Below are positions 1-12,305 of a stretch of 64,000 nt of DNA, piece after piece. The notes under the pieces were generated by a model, which was given only the letters and a program-made list of their open reading frames with translations, was not told the origin of the DNA and searched no databases. This stretch comes from Vibrio hepatarius (GTDB lineage Bacteria; Pseudomonadota; Gammaproteobacteria; Enterobacterales; Vibrionaceae): NCBI RefSeq assembly GCF_011806575.1, contig NZ_JAATOO010000014.1:58749-122748 (forward strand). The letters run 5' to 3'. Position numbers and translations under genes: made by a program. Position 1 is the first letter of the stretch. Every line of letters begins with the position of its first letter.

Positions 1-136
<136 letters not shown>

Positions 137-327
137 TCAACACCACTTAAATTAACTGGAGGCAAATTCTAACAGAAAGCCCTGCGAGGGGACAGATCCG
201 AGATCGGACTCACACTTCGAAAACGCCGAACTTTTGCCCACTTACTCACTCAATATTCGCTTTTATCACTATCGAATGCTTATATGTGGCATAGTCGACA
301 AAATTCAAGTCAAAGCGGAAATAAAAC

Positions 328-597
328 ATGAGTGAAGAGAATCAAATCTTTGAAGAAGCACAGCTTATCGAGGTGGTGGAAAATCAGTTAGAAGATGGCA
401 ACCCGATTAAAGTCAAAGAGACATTAATGCGTTTGATGATGACAGGTACCAGTCGGGAAGACGCGGTTGCGATGATGGCGTGTGCGGTTGCAATTGAGAT
501 CTTTGACGTAATGAAAAACGAAGGTGAATTTAACCTCAAACGTTATTCAGAGAACCTAGATCAACTACCAGATTTGAGCTTTATGGAGGGCGAATAA
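328..597 (+). CDS. small conserved hypothetical protein, 89 aa
   Basis: This is an acidic 89-residue protein without signal peptide or membrane segment. It starts at ATG 328 behind a GCGGAAAT sequence that can act as a weak ribosome binding site. The translation is mostly helical in character, with a hydrophobic middle (TSREDAVAMMACAVAIEIFDVM) and an acidic tail. I recognise it as a small protein of the kind found in this position in vibrios, but I know no function. It lies divergent from mnmA and is separated from gsk by 140 bases holding the gsk promoter, so it is probably transcribed alone. Confidence 0.75.
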   Translation: MSEENQIFEEAQLIEVVENQLEDGNPIKVKETLMRLMMTGTSREDAVAMMACAVAIEIFDVMKNEGEFNLKRYSENLDQLPDLSFMEGE

Positions 598-635
598 GCC
601 CTCTTATTTCTACGTATGCCATCAGCTAAGGACTT

Positions 636-664
636 TCTTATGGGTGGCAAACGTTTGCTATAAT
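636..664 (+). promoter_or_regulatory. gsk promoter with PurR-like operator
   Basis: A perfect 12-bp palindrome GCAAACGTTTGC at 647-658 directly abuts a perfect -10 hexamer TATAAT at 659-664. The palindrome matches the core of the PurR operator (consensus ACGCAAACGTTTNCNT). The -35 region, around 636-641, is poor. A repressor bound here would cover the promoter spacer. The site lies about 75 bp upstream of gsk, a purine salvage gene, which makes PurR control plausible; that assignment is inference. Confidence 0.65.
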
Positions 665-737
665 TCGAGATGTTGCCGCACTGTGAAGTGCGAGGTAGAA
701 TCCGGCATCCTTTCAGCCCTTATTCAGAATCATTGTT

Positions 738-2042
738 ATGAAATTTCCTGGTCAACGTAAATCGAAGCACTACTTTCCAGTGCACGCCCGTGACCCGCTA
801 GTTAGCCAGTCACAAGAAAGCAAGAGAATGTCTCGAACGCATATTATCGGTATTGACCAGACGTTGGTAGATATTGAAGCGAAAGTCAGTTCGGAACTAA
901 TCGAGAAATACAAACTGAGTAAGGGACACTCGTTGGTTATTGATGACGATACTGCAGAAGCACTTTATACCGAGCTTAAACAGTTTGACCTCATTACCAA
1001 TGAATACGCTGGTGGCACGATTGGCAATACGCTGCACAACTATTCTGTGCTCGCCGATGACCGTTCAACATTGCTGGGCGTAATGAGTCAGGACATTAAA
1101 ATCGGCAGTTATGGTTATCGTTATCTATGTAATACCTCTAGCCGAATGGACCTGAACTATCTTCAAGGTGTGAAAGGCGCAATTGGACGCTGTTTCGCTC
1201 TTATTACGGAAGACGGTGAACGAACGTTTGCAATTAGCGAAGGTCAGATGAACCAACTGCTTCCAGAAAGTATTCCTGAGAAGATTTTTAAAAATGCCTC
1301 TGCATTGGTTCTCACTGCTTATTTAGTACGTTGTAAAGAAGGCGATCCAATGCCGGAAGCAACAATGCGAGCAATTGAATATGCTAAGAAATATGATGTG
1401 CCAGTTGTATTAACGCTTGGGACTAAATTCGTTATTCAAGACGACCCTGAATATTGGCAAGAGTTTTTACGTGAGCATGTTTCAGTTGTCGCAATGAATG
1501 AAGATGAAGCCGAAGCATTAACGGGTGAAACCGATCCCTTGGCGGCTTCAGATAAAGCATTAGACTGGGTTGATCTTGTATTATGTACCGCTGGTCCTGT
1601 AGGACTATTTATGGCGGGATATACAGAAGACGCAGCAAAACGAGAAACTTCTTTGCCATTGCTTCCTGGCTGTATTGCTGAGTTTAACCGTTACGAATTT
1701 AGCCGCCCGGCATTTAAAGCGGGTTGTGAGCAACCAATTAAAGTTTATTCTCACATCTCACCATATATGGGTGGTCCAGAGAAGATTAAGAATACTAATG
1801 GTGCTGGAGATGCCGCGCTATCTGCGTTATTACACGATATGGCTGCGAATAAATACCATAAAGAAAACGTGCCTAATTCGAGTAAACATGCTCATTCATT
1901 CTTAACCTATTCTTCGTTCTCTCAAGTTTGTAAATATTCAAATCGAGCAAGTTACGAAGTACTCGTACAGCATTCTCCACGTTTGTCACGTGGTTTACCA
2001 GAACGTGAAGATAGCTTAGAAGAAGCGTACTGGGAACGATAA
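738..2042 (+). CDS. gsk: inosine/guanosine kinase Gsk
   Basis: Gsk phosphorylates inosine and guanosine with ATP to give IMP and GMP in purine salvage. The 434-residue product has the same length as E. coli Gsk and aligns along its whole length from memory: MKFPGQRKSKHYFPV start, AGGTIGNTLHNYSVLADDRS, NTSSRMDLNYLQG, and the C-terminal LPEREDSLEEAYW. It is a PfkB/ribokinase-fold sugar kinase; the signature NTNGAGDAALSALLHD near residues 352-367 holds the catalytic Asp and the anion hole. It is monocistronic, with a PurR-like operator in its promoter and a strong terminator immediately after it. Confidence 0.97.
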   Translation: MKFPGQRKSKHYFPVHARDPLVSQSQESKRMSRTHIIGIDQTLVDIEAKVSSELIEKYKLSKGHSLVIDDDTAEALYTELKQFDLITNEYAGGTIGNTLHNYSVLADDRSTLLGVMSQDIKIGSYGYRYLCNTSSRMDLNYLQGVKGAIGRCFALITEDGERTFAISEGQMNQLLPESIPEKIFKNASALVLTAYLVRCKEGDPMPEATMRAIEYAKKYDVPVVLTLGTKFVIQDDPEYWQEFLREHVSVVAMNEDEAEALTGETDPLAASDKALDWVDLVLCTAGPVGLFMAGYTEDAAKRETSLPLLPGCIAEFNRYEFSRPAFKAGCEQPIKVYSHISPYMGGPEKIKNTNGAGDAALSALLHDMAANKYHKENVPNSSKHAHSFLTYSSFSQVCKYSNRASYEVLVQHSPRLSRGLPEREDSLEEAYWER

Positions 2043-2047
2043 TAAAT

Positions 2048-2077
2048 AAAAAGGCCTTGCATTAGCGGGGCCTTTTT
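2048..2077 (+). terminator. rho-independent terminator after gsk
   Basis: The stem AAAAAGGCC / GGCCTTTTT with a 12-base loop sits 6 bases past the gsk stop. The A-run on its 5' side could let it act in both directions. Confidence 0.85.
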
Positions 2078-2100
2078 ACAACTAGTACTTTCGTGCTATA

Positions 2101-2128
2101 AAAAAGCGCCCAGTTGGGCGCTTTTTTT
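2101..2128 (-). terminator. rho-independent terminator after hns
   Basis: The stem AAAAAGCGCCC / GGGCGCTTTTT with the loop AGTT lies just downstream of the leftward hns gene. It has U-runs on both strands, so it separates the convergent gsk and hns transcripts. Confidence 0.85.
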
Positions 2129-2140
2129 ATATTGTTTCGC

Positions 2141-2554
2141 TTAGATTAGGAAATCGTCTAGAGATTTACCCGCATCTAATTGCTCTTGGATTGCTGAAGG
2201 CGTACGTCCTTGACCAGTCCAAGTTTTCTCGTCGCCGTTTGCGTCCACATATTTGTATTTTGCAGGGCGAGGAGCACGTTTCGATTTAGATTTTGTTTTC
2301 GCTTTACCGTCACCAGCAAGAGCAGAAATAAGCGCATCAACATCGATGCCATCTTTAGCAATTTGATCAGCAATAGCAGCAAGCTTAGCTTCTTGCTCAG
2401 CACGAGCAGCGCGTTCTTCTTCTTCCGCTTCTTTGCGCTCAGCAACTACCGTGTTTAATTTATCTAGTGCTTCTTCTAATTGTTCCAGAGTTAGCTCACG
2501 TGCGAAAGCGCGTAGGCTACGAATATTTAATAGTGTTTTAGTTAGTTCCGACAT
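2141..2554 (-). CDS. hns: histone-like nucleoid-structuring protein H-NS (VicH)
   Basis: H-NS is an abundant nucleoid protein that binds and silences AT-rich DNA, including horizontally acquired genes. The 137-residue product has the N-terminal oligomerisation region (residues 1-45), a charged coiled-coil linker rich in Glu/Ala (about 40-65), a basic Lys/Arg patch (KAKTKSKSKRAPRP), and the C-terminal DNA-binding domain. The minor-groove hook is seen as GQGRTP in the segment ending TWTGQGRTPSAIQEQL. A GTGAGATC sequence about 9 bases upstream serves as ribosome binding site. The gene has a long AT-rich upstream region, in keeping with the autoregulation known for H-NS. Confidence 0.96.
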   Translation of the reverse strand: MSELTKTLLNIRSLRAFARELTLEQLEEALDKLNTVVAERKEAEEEERAARAEQEAKLAAIADQIAKDGIDVDALISALAGDGKAKTKSKSKRAPRPAKYKYVDANGDEKTWTGQGRTPSAIQEQLDAGKSLDDFLI

Positions 2555-3401
2555 ATTTTGATCTCACTAAATAAGGAGTAGCTAATAGATAAGATGATAA
2601 TCCCGAATTTTATATATTACAATCCATTGTAAGTAAAATTAGTTAAATTCCGTTCTATATAATTCGTTAATGTCTAAAAACTAGATATTTCTTCAATAAA
2701 AGTAGTGACCAAAAGATATTAATCACACAAAAAATATAAGGCAAGTCCATAAATTAAGTGTTGTTACTGAGTGCTGTGTTTCATATCTTGGAATGATTTG
2801 TTCAATTTATCTTACATTTGATTTATTCAATGTTAATCATATTGAACACTTCCCGTAGTTATAAAATTTGAAGATGACGACAAATAATCTTTTTCGATCA
2901 CTCTTTAATATTAGGGATAGGATACTGGATGAGTATGCGAGAGAGGTGAAAACTTACTCGGCTAAAAAACGCTCCATTTTTTAACATTATTTTGGGATGA
3001 AATGTTGAAATGGCTATAGGGATAAGTACAATGAACGCCACCTAATGCGAGATGTTGGTTAAATCATTGTAAATTTAATGTTTTAGTGGTTTAAAATTTC
3101 AACAATCGCGGTAGAGGAGCGGAATAAATAAGTACTACTTGTTGGGGTGATGCCAATGAGCAAGTAAGAAAGGTTATTTCGCCGAAGTAAGTGTCTATAT
3201 CAAAAGCGCTTGCTGGGGTTACGCTCGAATAGGGCTAACACTGCCATAGTCTATAATTTGTAAAACTATGGAGCGCTACTGTAGGGTTGGGTGAAGTGTT
3301 CGCTTCCCTTTCGCTTAGTTCAACACAATTGTGTGGAATAGACTTTCCACCAATGAGTCTGCAGTAGATCTCTAACCATTTATTACTGGTTTTTGAAGAT
3401 C
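2555..3401. other. 847-bp non-coding region between hns and the antiporter gene
   Basis: No convincing gene is seen. The hns-proximal half is strongly AT-rich. The half nearer the antiporter is less AT-rich and contains a 7-bp inverted repeat CCATAGT/ACTATGG (3244-3250 / 3265-3271), a GAAG/CTTC hairpin near 3290-3310, and a 12-bp palindrome ACACAATTGTGT at 3323-3334. These suggest a structured or regulated leader for the antiporter. No intrinsic terminator or known riboswitch was recognised. Confidence 0.5.
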
Positions 3402-5003
3402 ATGAATTTAATTGATTTTGCATCATCTCCTTTGTCACTTTTGCCTCCCCTGGTGGCATTAAGTCTGGCGATCATTACACGTCGTGTCCTTGTTTCTTTA
3501 GGTGTTGGTATTGTTCTCGGTGCCATCCTACTCAATGACTATTCTGTTGGTAATACTCTGAGCTACGTTGGCTCGACAGTATCAAGTGTCATCGTCGAAG
3601 ATGGCGGTCTTAATACTTGGAACATGAGTATTGTCGGCTTCCTATTGCTGCTCGGTATGATGACAGCGCTATTGACGTTGTCAGGCGGTACTCGCGCTTT
3701 TGCAGAGTGGGCGCAGTCACGTGTGAAGAGTAAGCGCGGCTCAAAACTTTTGGCGGCTTTTTTAGGCGTATTCATTTTTGTCGACGACTACTTTAACAGT
3801 CTGGCAGTTGGCGCGATCTCACGCCCAGTGACTGACCGTTTCTACGTATCACGTGCAAAGCTAGCGTACATTCTAGACTCAACCGCAGCTCCTATGTGTG
3901 TGCTAATGCCAGCGTCAAGCTGGGGGGCGTACATTATTACCATCATCGGTGGTATCTTAATGTCGCACGGTATTGAAGAGTACTCAGCGCTAGGTGCGTA
4001 TGTTCGTCTTATTCCGATGAACTACTATGCGGTATTCGCTTTGTTAATGGTATTTGCGGTTGCATGGTTTGGTTTAGATATCGGTAAGATGCGTGAGCAT
4101 GAAATTTCGGCTTCTCAAGGTCGTGGTTTTGATAACGACCAAGACACCGATACCCAAGAAGCACACGATCTTAACGAAGAGCTAGATATTCGTGAGAGCG
4201 AGAAAGGTAAAGTTGTCGACTTAGTATTACCGATCGTAATGCTAGTGGTTGCGACGATCGCGTCTATGCTGTTTACAGGTGCTCAGGCACTGGCTGCGGA
4301 TGGTAAAGAGTTTGCCTTACTTGGCGCATTCGAAAATACCGATGTTGGCACATCACTGATTTATGGTGGTCTAGTTGGTTTGGCCGTGGCGTTAGTGACG
4401 GTACTTAAACAAGGCCTGCCAATGCTAGAGATCGCGCGTACACTGTGGATTGGCGCGAAATCTATGTTTGGCGCAATTCTGATCTTAGTCTTTGCTTGGT
4501 CAATCGGTTCAGTGATTGGTGACATGAAGACGGGATCGTACTTATCGACGCTTGCGCAAGGCAATATTGCTCCGCATTGGTTACCTGTGATTCTGTTCCT
4601 ATTGTCTGGTTTGATGGCGTTTTCAACCGGTACTTCATGGGGTACGTTCGGTATCATGTTACCAATCGCTGGCGACATGGCGGGAGCGACAGATATTGCT
4701 CTAATGCTTCCAATGTTGAGTGCGGTTCTGGCGGGTTCTGTATTTGGTGACCATTGTTCACCGATCTCTGATACCACGATTCTGTCTTCAACAGGTGCGC
4801 GTTGTAACCATATCGACCACGTATCAACTCAGCTACCATACGCACTGTCTGTTGCGCTGGTATCTTGTATCGGCTTCATTGCGCTTGGCATGACCGCGTC
4901 TATCGCGTTTTCTTTCATCGCTGCTATGGTAGCGTTCATCTTGGTGTGTGTGGGTCTTTCTTGGTTGTCTAAGTCAAAGATTGCGTCTTGCCAGAACGCT
5001 TAA
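3402..5003 (+). CDS. NhaC-family Na+/H+ antiporter
   Basis: This is a polytopic inner-membrane protein of 533 residues that probably exchanges Na+ for H+. Hydrophobic helices fill the sequence except for an acidic cytoplasmic loop (about residues 240-270, with many Asp/Glu: DNDQDTDTQEAHDLNEELD). Family marks include FIFVDDYFNSLAVGAISRPVTD, STAAPMCVLMPASSWGAYI and GDHCSPISDTTILSSTGA. The last is characteristic of the NhaC/YuiF-type antiporters. ATG 3402 is chosen; an in-frame TTG at 3393 would add three residues. It is transcribed alone behind a long leader, and the substrate ion is inferred from the family. Confidence 0.88.
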   Translation: MNLIDFASSPLSLLPPLVALSLAIITRRVLVSLGVGIVLGAILLNDYSVGNTLSYVGSTVSSVIVEDGGLNTWNMSIVGFLLLLGMMTALLTLSGGTRAFAEWAQSRVKSKRGSKLLAAFLGVFIFVDDYFNSLAVGAISRPVTDRFYVSRAKLAYILDSTAAPMCVLMPASSWGAYIITIIGGILMSHGIEEYSALGAYVRLIPMNYYAVFALLMVFAVAWFGLDIGKMREHEISASQGRGFDNDQDTDTQEAHDLNEELDIRESEKGKVVDLVLPIVMLVVATIASMLFTGAQALAADGKEFALLGAFENTDVGTSLIYGGLVGLAVALVTVLKQGLPMLEIARTLWIGAKSMFGAILILVFAWSIGSVIGDMKTGSYLSTLAQGNIAPHWLPVILFLLSGLMAFSTGTSWGTFGIMLPIAGDMAGATDIALMLPMLSAVLAGSVFGDHCSPISDTTILSSTGARCNHIDHVSTQLPYALSVALVSCIGFIALGMTASIAFSFIAAMVAFILVCVGLSWLSKSKIASCQNA

Positions 5004-5023
5004 TTCAAGCGATTGAATAAAAG

Positions 5024-5053
5024 AAAAGCTCCGCTAAATAGCGGAGCTTTTTT
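5024..5053 (+). terminator. rho-independent terminator after the antiporter gene
   Basis: The stem AAAAGCTCCGC / GCGGAGCTTTT has a 6-base loop (TAAATA) and is followed by a T-run. It lies 20 bases past the stop codon. Confidence 0.9.
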
Positions 5054-5132
5054 ATACCTGTTGTACTAGGTAAGGAAAACGCGAGTTCGTGGAACTCATT
5101 GCAATCACGTAAATCCACAAAGGTCGACGGCT

Positions 5133-5276
5133 CTATATGTCGAGGTTGTACTTTTTGATGAGTTGGTAAAGGGTGGTGGTGCGCGAAATATCCAGTTGTC
5201 TCGTCGCTGCACTCATGTTGTGTTTGTTGTCTTCGATTGCTTGCAGTAGGTAATCCAAATCGACTTGTTCTGCCAT
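5133..5276 (-). pseudogene. remnant of a sigma-54 activator: C-terminal Fis-type HTH only
   Basis: Read leftward from 5276 to the TAG at 5133-5135, the translation (47 residues) is a Fis-type helix-turn-helix: LDYLLQAIEDNKHNMSAATR followed by QLDISRTTTLYQLIKKYNLDI. This is the C-terminal domain of sigma-54-dependent activators of the AcoR/NtrC kind. No AAA+ domain precedes it: upstream in the same frame a TGA stop occurs within the adjacent 20-bp duplication. The turn reads ISR-TTT-LYQ where the family normally has ISR-xT-LYR, so one extra Thr, from an ACC triplet repeat, appears to have been inserted. I read this as the decayed tail of a lost regulator rather than a functional short gene. 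Confidence 0.7.
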
Positions 5277-5285
5277 CGGCGCTTT

Positions 5286-5325
5286 ATGGCGATCAACACT
5301 GCCTCATGGCGATCAACACTGCCTC
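5286..5325. repeat. perfect tandem duplication of a 20-bp unit
   Basis: The unit ATGGCGATCAACACTGCCTC occurs twice without a gap or mismatch (5286-5305 and 5306-5325). It lies at the point where the reading frame of the regulator remnant is broken. Confidence 0.95.
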
Positions 5326-5561
5326 AAATAAGAGAATGATAATAATTAACTATTGGGTGATATGTTATCTATTGATTCTTCGTCCTATAGCATTAAAGCT
5401 CTTTTGGAGCGCGACATCGACGAAGATGCGTCAACTAAAAACACCAAATATCAGCCAGTTAACAATTAATTTACTGGAAAGTGAAAATAGGTGTTGAAAA
5501 AAAAACAATCCTTAGTTAGTGTGGTTATCAACAGTTAGAAACACTTAGAGCTTAAATAGTT

Positions 5562-5609
5562 ATGCGCAATTTTGTAATGAATATTCATCATCACCATCAC
5601 CCAATCTAG
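5562..5609 (+). CDS. hisL: his operon leader peptide HisL
   Basis: This short reading frame encodes MRNFVMNIHHHHHPI, with five consecutive His codons (5586-5600) just before the stop. Ribosome stalling at these codons when charged tRNA-His is scarce switches the downstream RNA to an antiterminator. ATG 5562 is chosen because an AGAG sequence lies upstream; the internal ATG at 5577 has no visible ribosome binding site. E. coli HisL has seven His codons. It sits about 165 bases before hisG. Confidence 0.88.
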   Translation: MRNFVMNIHHHHHPI

Positions 5610-5610
5610 T

Positions 5611-5717
5611 CTTTCGGGAGATGTGCGCATACCCGGGAGGCAGGAAGCTCCCGGAGGTAAAATCGCTAAGTTCAGATTTAAAACCCTCGGGAGACCAACA
5701 TCTTCCGAGGGTTTTTT
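5611..5717 (+). promoter_or_regulatory. his operon attenuator (alternative hairpins and terminator)
   Basis: After the leader peptide come CGGGAG (5615-5620), the perfect stem CCGGGAG (5633-5639) / CTCCCGG (5648-5654), and a terminator hairpin AACCCTCGG (5682-5690) / CCGAGGGTT (5705-5713) with a T-run to 5717. The repeated CGGGAG/CTCCCG segments can pair in alternative ways. This is the layout of a translation-coupled attenuator for the his operon. Confidence 0.88.
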
Positions 5718-5774
5718 CAGTTTTAGCGTTTTAAAAATTTTATAAATATCAGAAATTTATGCAGGGATAATGCA

Positions 5775-6671
5775 ATGCAAACACAACGCCTAAGAATCGC
5801 AATTCAAAAGAAAGGTCGCCTAAGTAAAGAGTGTCAAGAGCTACTTAAAAAGTGCGGCGTTAAATTCAACATTATGGGTGAGCGTTTAGTGGTCCACTCA
5901 CTAAATATGCCTATTGATTTACTACTGGTTCGCGATGACGACATTCCAGGTTTGATCATGGATGGCGTGGTGGACTTAGGCTTCATCGGTGAAAACGAAC
6001 TTGAAGAAGTTCGCCTTGACCGTAAAGCATTAGGCGAACCATACGACTTTGTACAACTTCGTCGCCTAGATTTTGGAGGTTGTCGCTTGTCTATCGCGAT
6101 CGATAAAGACGAGCAGTACAACGGCCCTCAAGATCTTGCAGGTAAGCGCATTGCAACCACTTACCCTCAACTACTGAAAGCGTACATGGACGAGCAAGGT
6201 GTCCCATTTTCGACCTGTATGCTGACTGGTTCAGTTGAAGTGGCACCACGTGCAGGCTTGGCGGATGCGATTGCTGATTTGGTTTCAACAGGTGCGACTT
6301 TGGAAGCAAACGGCCTGAAAGAAGCAGAAGTTATCTTCCAATCGAAGGCGACCTTGATTCAGCGTGCAGGTCAGTTTGCTGACGACAAGCAAGCATTGAT
6401 CGAAAAACTGCTGACGCGCATGCAAGGCGTACAACAGGCGAAAGAATCAAAATACATCATGCTACACGCGCCAGTTGAAAAGCTGGAACAGGTAAAAGAC
6501 TTGTTGCCAGGCGCGGAAGATCCAACCGTTCTGCCTCTTTCTGCTGACAAGCAAAAAGTGGCCGTGCACCTAGTGAGCACTGAAAACCTATTCTGGGAAA
6601 CCATGGAAGGCTTGAAGGAGTTGGGCGCGAGTTCGATTCTGGTTCTACCGATTGAGAAAATGATGGAGTAA
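5775..6671 (+). CDS. hisG: ATP phosphoribosyltransferase HisG (long form)
   Basis: HisG condenses ATP and PRPP to phosphoribosyl-ATP, the first and feedback-inhibited step of histidine synthesis. At 298 residues it is the long form. It has the periplasmic-binding-protein-like catalytic domains ([10 protein letters not shown] at the start, [12 protein letters not shown], and the PRPP loop [14 protein letters not shown] around residues 168-181). It also has a C-terminal regulatory domain (about 225-298, [16 protein letters not shown]) that binds histidine. It is the first structural gene behind the attenuator, and hisD follows after 6 bases. Confidence 0.97.
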   Translation: MQTQRLRIAIQKKGRLSKECQELLKKCGVKFNIMGERLVVHSLNMPIDLLLVRDDDIPGLIMDGVVDLGFIGENELEEVRLDRKALGEPYDFVQLRRLDFGGCRLSIAIDKDEQYNGPQDLAGKRIATTYPQLLKAYMDEQGVPFSTCMLTGSVEVAPRAGLADAIADLVSTGATLEANGLKEAEVIFQSKATLIQRAGQFADDKQALIEKLLTRMQGVQQAKESKYIMLHAPVEKLEQVKDLLPGAEDPTVLPLSADKQKVAVHLVSTENLFWETMEGLKELGASSILVLPIEKMME

Positions 6672-6677
6672 CGGGCG

Positions 6678-9025
<2,348 letters not shown>

Positions 9026-9046
9026 ATTGCCGTATTAAAAAGTTTA

Positions 9047-9072
9047 TGAGCTCCGGCAAACGCGGGAGCTCA
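9047..9072 (+). other. intra-operon hairpin between hisC and hisB
   Basis: There is a perfect 8-bp inverted repeat TGAGCTCC (9047-9054) / GGAGCTCA (9065-9072) with a 10-base loop. No T-run follows, so it is not a classic terminator. It lies upstream of the hisB ribosome binding site and could stabilise or process the message. Confidence 0.6.
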
Positions 9073-9099
9073 GCAAAAAATAGAAATAAGGAAGTTCGA

Positions 9100-10173
9100 G
9101 TGAGCACACAACAAAAAATCCTTTTTATCGACCGCGACGGCACTTTGATCGTCGAGCCACCAATTGATTTTCAAGTCGACCGTTTAGATAAGCTAAAACT
9201 AGAACCTTTTGTTATCCCAAGCCTGTTGTCCTTGCAGGAAGCGGGTTACCGATTGGTTATGGTAACCAATCAAGATGGCCTTGGTACTGACAGCTACCCA
9301 CAAGCCGACTTCGATGCGCCACACAACATGATGATGGAGATTTTTGAATCTCAAGGCGTCAAGTTTGATGATGTTCTGATCTGTCCACACTTTGAAGAAG
9401 ATAACTGCTCGTGCCGCAAACCCAAGCTAGGCATGGTCAAAGACTATCTTCAAGGTGGCAAGGTCGATTTCAAAAACTCGGTTGTAATCGGTGACCGCGC
9501 GACGGATCTGCAGTTGGCAGAAAATATGGCGATTCGTGGCATTCAATACCACCCAGAAACTATGGGTTGGAAACAGATCCTGAAAGACCTGACGGTTACA
9601 GCACGTATCGCAGAAGTGGTGCGTACGACTAAAGAAACCGACATCAAAGTGAAGGTGAATTTGGACGAGCAAGGTGGCAACCAAATCTCAACGGGTCTGG
9701 GCTTTTTCGACCACATGCTGGATCAAATCGCGACACACGGTGGTTTCCAAATGGTTTGTCAGGTGGAAGGCGATCTGCATATTGATGATCACCACACCGT
9801 TGAAGATACCGCACTGGCGCTAGGTCAAGCGTTAAAAGAAGCGCTGGGCGATAAACGAGGTATTGGTCGCTTTGGCTTTAGCTTGCCAATGGACGAATGT
9901 CTGGCGCAGTGCGCGTTGGATTTATCTGGTCGCCCATACCTTAAGTTTGATGCGAAGTTTGGCCGTGAGCAGGTTGGTGATCTTTCAACAGAAATGGTGG
10001 TGCACTTCTTCCGCTCATTGACGGATACGCTGGCTTGTACGCTGCACTTATCTTCGACAGGCGACAACGATCACCACATCATCGAAAGCTTGTTCAAGTC
10101 ATTTGGTCGTACACTGCGTCAGGCGATCAAGGTCGAAGGTAACGAGCTACCAAGTAGCAAAGGCGTGCTGTAA
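9100..10173 (+). CDS. hisB: bifunctional histidinol-phosphatase / imidazoleglycerol-phosphate dehydratase HisB
   Basis: HisB performs steps 7 and 9 of histidine synthesis. The N-terminal HAD phosphatase domain (about residues 1-165) has the nucleophile motif FIDRDGTL and the zinc loop [15 protein letters not shown]. The C-terminal dehydratase (about 165-357) has [18 protein letters not shown] and the metal-binding [14 protein letters not shown]. The GTG at 9100 is chosen because AAGGAAG stands 5-11 bases upstream and it gives 357 residues, close to the 355 of E. coli; an in-frame ATG at 9046 would add 18 residues and lies within the hairpin. Confidence 0.96.
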   Translation: MSTQQKILFIDRDGTLIVEPPIDFQVDRLDKLKLEPFVIPSLLSLQEAGYRLVMVTNQDGLGTDSYPQADFDAPHNMMMEIFESQGVKFDDVLICPHFEEDNCSCRKPKLGMVKDYLQGGKVDFKNSVVIGDRATDLQLAENMAIRGIQYHPETMGWKQILKDLTVTARIAEVVRTTKETDIKVKVNLDEQGGNQISTGLGFFDHMLDQIATHGGFQMVCQVEGDLHIDDHHTVEDTALALGQALKEALGDKRGIGRFGFSLPMDECLAQCALDLSGRPYLKFDAKFGREQVGDLSTEMVVHFFRSLTDTLACTLHLSSTGDNDHHIIESLFKSFGRTLRQAIKVEGNELPSSKGVL

Positions 10174-10185
10174 GGAAGGTCAATC

Positions 10186-10800
10186 ATGACAGAACAAAAA
10201 GTCGTTATTATCGATACTGGCTGCGCCAACGTTTCTTCGGTCAAGTTTGCCATTGAGCGCTTGGGATATGATGTCACTATTTCTAAAGATCCGGCGGTCG
10301 TGCTCGGTGCAGATAAACTGTTTTTACCTGGGGTAGGAACGGCAAGTGAAGCGATGAAAAACCTAGAAGAGCGCGACCTTATTGAACTGGTCAAAAAGGT
10401 CGAAAAACCTCTGCTAGGCATTTGCTTGGGAATGCAACTGCTCGGCAAACTCTCGCAAGAGAAAGGCCAAAAAGCCGATGAGATAGTAGAGTGCCTTGGC
10501 TTGTGTGACGGCGAAGTGCGATTGCTACAAACGGGCGACTTACCTTTACCGCACATGGGCTGGAACACCGTTAGTGCAAAACCGGGACATCCGCTATTTA
10601 AAGACATCGAAGAAGGTGAATATTTCTATTTTGTTCATAGCTTTGCGATGCCTGTTGGTGACTACACGATTGCACAATGTGATTACGGCAACCCGTTTAG
10701 TGCGGCGGTTCAAACGGGCAACTACTACGGAGTGCAGTTCCACCCAGAGCGCTCTTCGAAAGCGGGCTCGAAACTGATTCAAAACTTCTTGGAATTATAA
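10186..10800 (+). CDS. hisH: imidazole glycerol phosphate synthase, glutaminase subunit HisH
   Basis: HisH hydrolyses glutamine and channels ammonia to HisF, which turns PRFAR into imidazole glycerol phosphate and AICAR. The 204-residue class I glutamine amidotransferase has the nucleophile elbow [12 protein letters not shown] (Cys about residue 77) and the His/Glu pair in QFHPERSSK near residues 187-195. GGAAGGTCAATC before ATG 10186 supplies the ribosome binding site. It sits 12 bases after hisB and 12 before hisA. Confidence 0.97.
   Translation: MTEQKVVIIDTGCANVSSVKFAIERLGYDVTISKDPAVVLGADKLFLPGVGTASEAMKNLEERDLIELVKKVEKPLLGICLGMQLLGKLSQEKGQKADEIVECLGLCDGEVRLLQTGDLPLPHMGWNTVSAKPGHPLFKDIEEGEYFYFVHSFAMPVGDYTIAQCDYGNPFSAAVQTGNYYGVQFHPERSSKAGSKLIQNFLEL

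Positions 10801-12301
<1,501 letters not shown>

Positions 12302-12305
<4 letters not shown>

Noticed and set aside
2880..3000. A small-RNA gene in the hns-antiporter gap
   Set aside because: No terminator-like hairpin with T-run and no clear promoter were found.
4361..4777. A 138-codon minus-strand frame within the antiporter gene
   Set aside because: It is antisense to membrane-helix coding sequence; such frames are common by chance there.
5237..5497. An 86-codon plus-strand frame across the regulator remnant and tandem repeat
   Set aside because: It depends on the duplicated 20-bp unit and runs antisense to the recognisable HTH remnant.
10119..10607. A 162-codon minus-strand frame opposite hisH
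   Set aside because: It lies antisense to a well-defined enzyme gene and has Ser/Pro-rich, shadow-like composition; no ribosome binding site.
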